From: Crocinitomicaceae bacterium
Lineage (GTDB): Bacteria > Bacteroidota > Bacteroidia > Flavobacteriales_D > Crocinitomicaceae
Assembly: GCA_028689775.1 (NCBI GenBank)
Contig: JAQVCM010000002.1
Location: 186,001 to 250,000, forward strand
DNA length: 64,000 nucleotides
Direction of reading: 5' to 3'
Position 1 is the stretch's first letter. Each line of letters starts with the position of its first letter. Shown piece by piece: positions 62,308 through 64,000 of this stretch. A program made the position numbers and the translations under genes. A model generated the notes under the pieces. The model worked only from the letters and a program-made list of their open reading frames with translations, was not told the DNA's origin and did no database searches.

Positions 62308-63108
62308 CTACTCAGAGCATCCGTTTTTTTCTAATAAAATTGTGATTGTACTTCCAGCTGGACTAAATAGACCTTCAATAAACTCTGGGTTTTGAGAAAC
62401 CACTTTTGCCGAAGCACTATCTGCCGCTGTTTGACAATCTTTGTATGATTCAAACAAAGTGATTGAACTCATGGAAGATAAACGTCCACGGACATCATTT
62501 ATTGTTAAACACTTTAAATCTGGAATTTGAACTGGTTCACCACCTAAATTTCTACCAACAATTAACAAAACAGTTGATCCAATTGGAATTTTCTTTCCGT
62601 CTTCGATGTGTCTGCCGTTGAATTTTTGATCCAAAACAGCACCATCTGCTTCGCGCGTAGATTCATACGTAATGGTGTATTTCAAGCCTCTATTTTTCAA
62701 AACGCTTTCTGCGAAACGTTGTGATTTATCAATTAAACTCGGCATTTCAACCAAACGAGATTTTTTCGAAACACGAACTCGAATCACGCGACCCTCTTTC
62801 ACGTAAACATCTGTGGAATCGGATGGGCGAGGATCTTGAGAAATAATTGTTCCGGCAGGTTTATTCGGAGCATAAATGGAATCTAAAACTTCATATCTTA
62901 GACCACTTTGAGAAACAATTCCCTCAATCGCGTTTACATTCTTGCCATAAAGCGATGGAACTGCGATTTTTTCTCCGTGATTTGTTTTTGAATTCAAGAA
63001 TAAGATCAATCCACCGATAACCAAAAGGTGAATTAGTAAAATTAATCCGATGTTTTTAAGAAAATAAATGCTTAATACAAAAGCCTTCAATTTTTTAAGT
63101 AAATCCAT
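62308..63108 (-). CDS. PASTA-domain membrane protein
   Basis: A 266-aa inner-membrane protein with a short cytoplasmic N-terminus, one membrane segment (NIGLILLIHLLVIGGLILFL) and three PASTA domains. Each has a segment like VPSLYGKNVNAIEGIVSQSGL, MPSLIDKSQRFAESVLKNRGL and IPDLKCLTINDVRGRLSS. PASTA modules bind peptidoglycan or beta-lactams; here no Ser/Thr kinase or transpeptidase is attached, as in many Bacteroidota. First gene of the operon, with a TATATTTG box on the minus strand (63129-63136) 20 nt before the ATG. Confidence 0.9.
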   Translation of the reverse strand: MDLLKKLKAFVLSIYFLKNIGLILLIHLLVIGGLILFLNSKTNHGEKIAVPSLYGKNVNAIEGIVSQSGLRYEVLDSIYAPNKPAGTIISQDPRPSDSTDVYVKEGRVIRVRVSKKSRLVEMPSLIDKSQRFAESVLKNRGLKYTITYESTREADGAVLDQKFNGRHIEDGKKIPIGSTVLLIVGRNLGGEPVQIPDLKCLTINDVRGRLSSMSSITLFESYKDCQTAADSASAKVVSQNPEFIEGLFSPAGSTITILLEKNGCSE

Positions 63109-63128
63109 GTATACATATTATGTTGCAA

Positions 63129-63136
63129 CAAATATA
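63129..63136 (-). promoter_or_regulatory. -7 box for the PASTA-T9SS-ribF-LRR operon
   Basis: The minus strand reads TATATTTG, 20 nt before the PASTA ATG. Confidence 0.5.
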
Positions 63137-63255
63137 TGAATAATTAAAGTTGGTTGTTAGCTATTGGATTAGAAGCTCCGTTTAAAAATCTTAAAAAAAG
63201 GATGATTTATTGAAACTAAATCTGTATCTTGTTTCTAATCACTATAAAACAAAGC

Positions 63256-63609
63256 ATGACCAATCAAGAATTAGGCGTTTTTGGAGAGCAATTGGCTTTT
63301 CAATATCTGAAGGATCGAAACTACGAAATTGTGGATCGAAATTACCGTTTTGGACACTTAGAAGCAGATATTATTTGTCAGTTTGGAGGGAAATTAATTG
63401 TGGTGGAAGTGAAAACAAGGCAAACGGCAGAAATTGGTGAACCTTGGCGGGCGGTTACACGAGCCAAACAAAGGCAAATTATCAAGGTTGCAAATCAATA
63501 TATTTTCACAAATGAAGTGCATTTAGAAACCCAGTTTGACATTATTTCAATCGTTCATAATAATTTTAGAACAGACATAGAGCACATTCAAGATGCATTC
63601 ACACCGTGA
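63256..63609 (+). CDS. YraN-family (UPF0102) endonuclease-like protein
   Basis: A 117-aa protein of the UPF0102/YraN family with a restriction-endonuclease-like core: GEQLAFQYLKDRNYEIVDRN, RFGHLEADIICQFGGK (corresponding to the G-E-I-D-L-I motif), and VVEVKTRQ (the E-V-K catalytic-like motif). Function uncertain; some relatives bind or cut DNA. I chose the ATG after the in-frame TTG-type start, since MTNQELGVFGEQ matches the family start. Confidence 0.88.
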   Translation: MTNQELGVFGEQLAFQYLKDRNYEIVDRNYRFGHLEADIICQFGGKLIVVEVKTRQTAEIGEPWRAVTRAKQRQIIKVANQYIFTNEVHLETQFDIISIVHNNFRTDIEHIQDAFTP

Positions 63610-63700
63610 CTTTTTCACACCGAAAGTGAACATTTCCCGTTTTTGCGCTAAATTTTTTACAAATTTTTGAATAACATGCTATTTATTTACATTTTCACAG

Positions 63701-63708
63701 TATATTTG
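63701..63708 (+). promoter_or_regulatory. -7 box for the edge endonuclease gene
   Basis: TATATTTG, 24 nt before the ATG. Confidence 0.45.
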
Positions 63709-63732
63709 AAGACGAACACCACTAAATAACCG

Positions 63733-64000
63733 ATGATTATGAAGGGAGAATGGAGACCAATTGTTGGCTTTTCTGATTATGAAATCTCTAGCGAAGGTGA
63801 GATTAAATCGAAAGAACGTTCTAAAATATACAAGTCTGGTAGGACTGTCTTTTTTTTAGAAAAACTGAAAAAATTACGAAAACACCCTAAAAACGGTTTT
63901 GTTATGACCGATTTAGTAGATGATAAAGGCAAGCGAAGAACTGTTTATCCGCATAAGTTGGTTGGACAAGCTTTTGTTCCAAACAAGCATCCACGAAAAT
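63733..64000 (+). CDS. NUMOD4 / HNH endonuclease-like protein, N-terminal part (truncated by window end)
   Basis: The frame is open from ATG to the edge (89 codons). MIMKGEWRPIVGFSDYEISS followed by EGEIKSKER is a NUMOD4 motif, the DNA-binding module of many homing-type HNH nucleases. After a basic stretch comes HKLVGQAFVPNKHPRK, like the HNH_3 region (HRLVAxAFIPNP). The HNH catalytic part lies beyond the edge. Bacteroidota chromosomes often hold such free-standing genes. An alternative start two codons in (MKGEW) is equally possible. Confidence 0.75.
   Translation, partial: MIMKGEWRPIVGFSDYEISSEGEIKSKERSKIYKSGRTVFFLEKLKKLRKHPKNGFVMTDLVDDKGKRRTVYPHKLVGQAFVPNKHPRK

Overview
This is a 64 kb piece of a low-GC Bacteroidota chromosome, most like Flavobacteriales (Crocinitomicaceae/Fluviicola-type). 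The signs are Bacteroidota-only families (DUF4271, DUF5723, DUF6089, small GldL-like proteins), two secreted proteins with type IX secretion sorting domains, repeated TAnnTTTG -7 boxes with little Shine-Dalgarno signal, several TTG/GTG starts, and Bacteroidota gene orders (DUF4271-hemD; pdxJ divergent from CBS-nadK; rbfA followed by an FtsX permease). No tRNA, rRNA, CRISPR array, intact transposase or replication origin was seen. Both edges cut genes: nusA on the left and a NUMOD4-type endonuclease on the right.

Layout. 0-3.3 kb: nusA-infB. 3.3-5.0 kb: an accessory patch with the broken tail of a DNA methylase, a GHKL ATPase and a DUF4325 STAS-like protein. 5-15 kb: hemW, a SNF2-family ATPase, two lipoproteins, a glutaryl-CoA-type dehydrogenase, DUF4271 and hemD. 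15-23.5 kb: class A PBP, 3-oxoacid CoA-transferase subunits split by a membrane glycosyltransferase, a GT2 glycosyltransferase and pgk. 23.5-29.5 kb: PA-domain T9SS protein, ArsC-like protein, prfB, gcvH, an FtsX permease that appears to start at ATT, and rbfA. 29.5-39.5 kb: a 57-aa membrane protein, MORN-repeat protein, LysE exporter, membrane glycosyltransferase, acyl-CoA carboxylase, rfbB and a GH3 enzyme. 39.5-51.3 kb: universal stress protein, thiN, ribE, envelope proteins, nadK, a CBS protein, pdxJ, purK and purE. 51.3-55.5 kb: degraded fragments including a yoeB toxin remnant, then namZ and a LolC/E-like permease. 55.6-58.3 kb: a two-gene accessory module (tandem DUF4062-like protein plus AlbA_2/Schlafen-type ATP-binding protein). 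58.5-64 kb: LRR protein, ribF, T9SS protein and PASTA protein in one operon, then yraN.

Most of the window is core metabolism and envelope biology. The best candidates for undescribed biology are the DUF4062-like/AlbA_2 pair and the GHKL/DUF4325 pair. Both sit among core genes near gene debris, as defence or accessory modules often do, but their function is inferred and not shown here. Other unusual signals are a short element with 15-bp terminal inverted repeats present in related copies, REP-like palindromes, a second dispersed repeat, and -7 boxes placed only 4-6 nt before the start codon of four genes, which suggests leaderless mRNAs.
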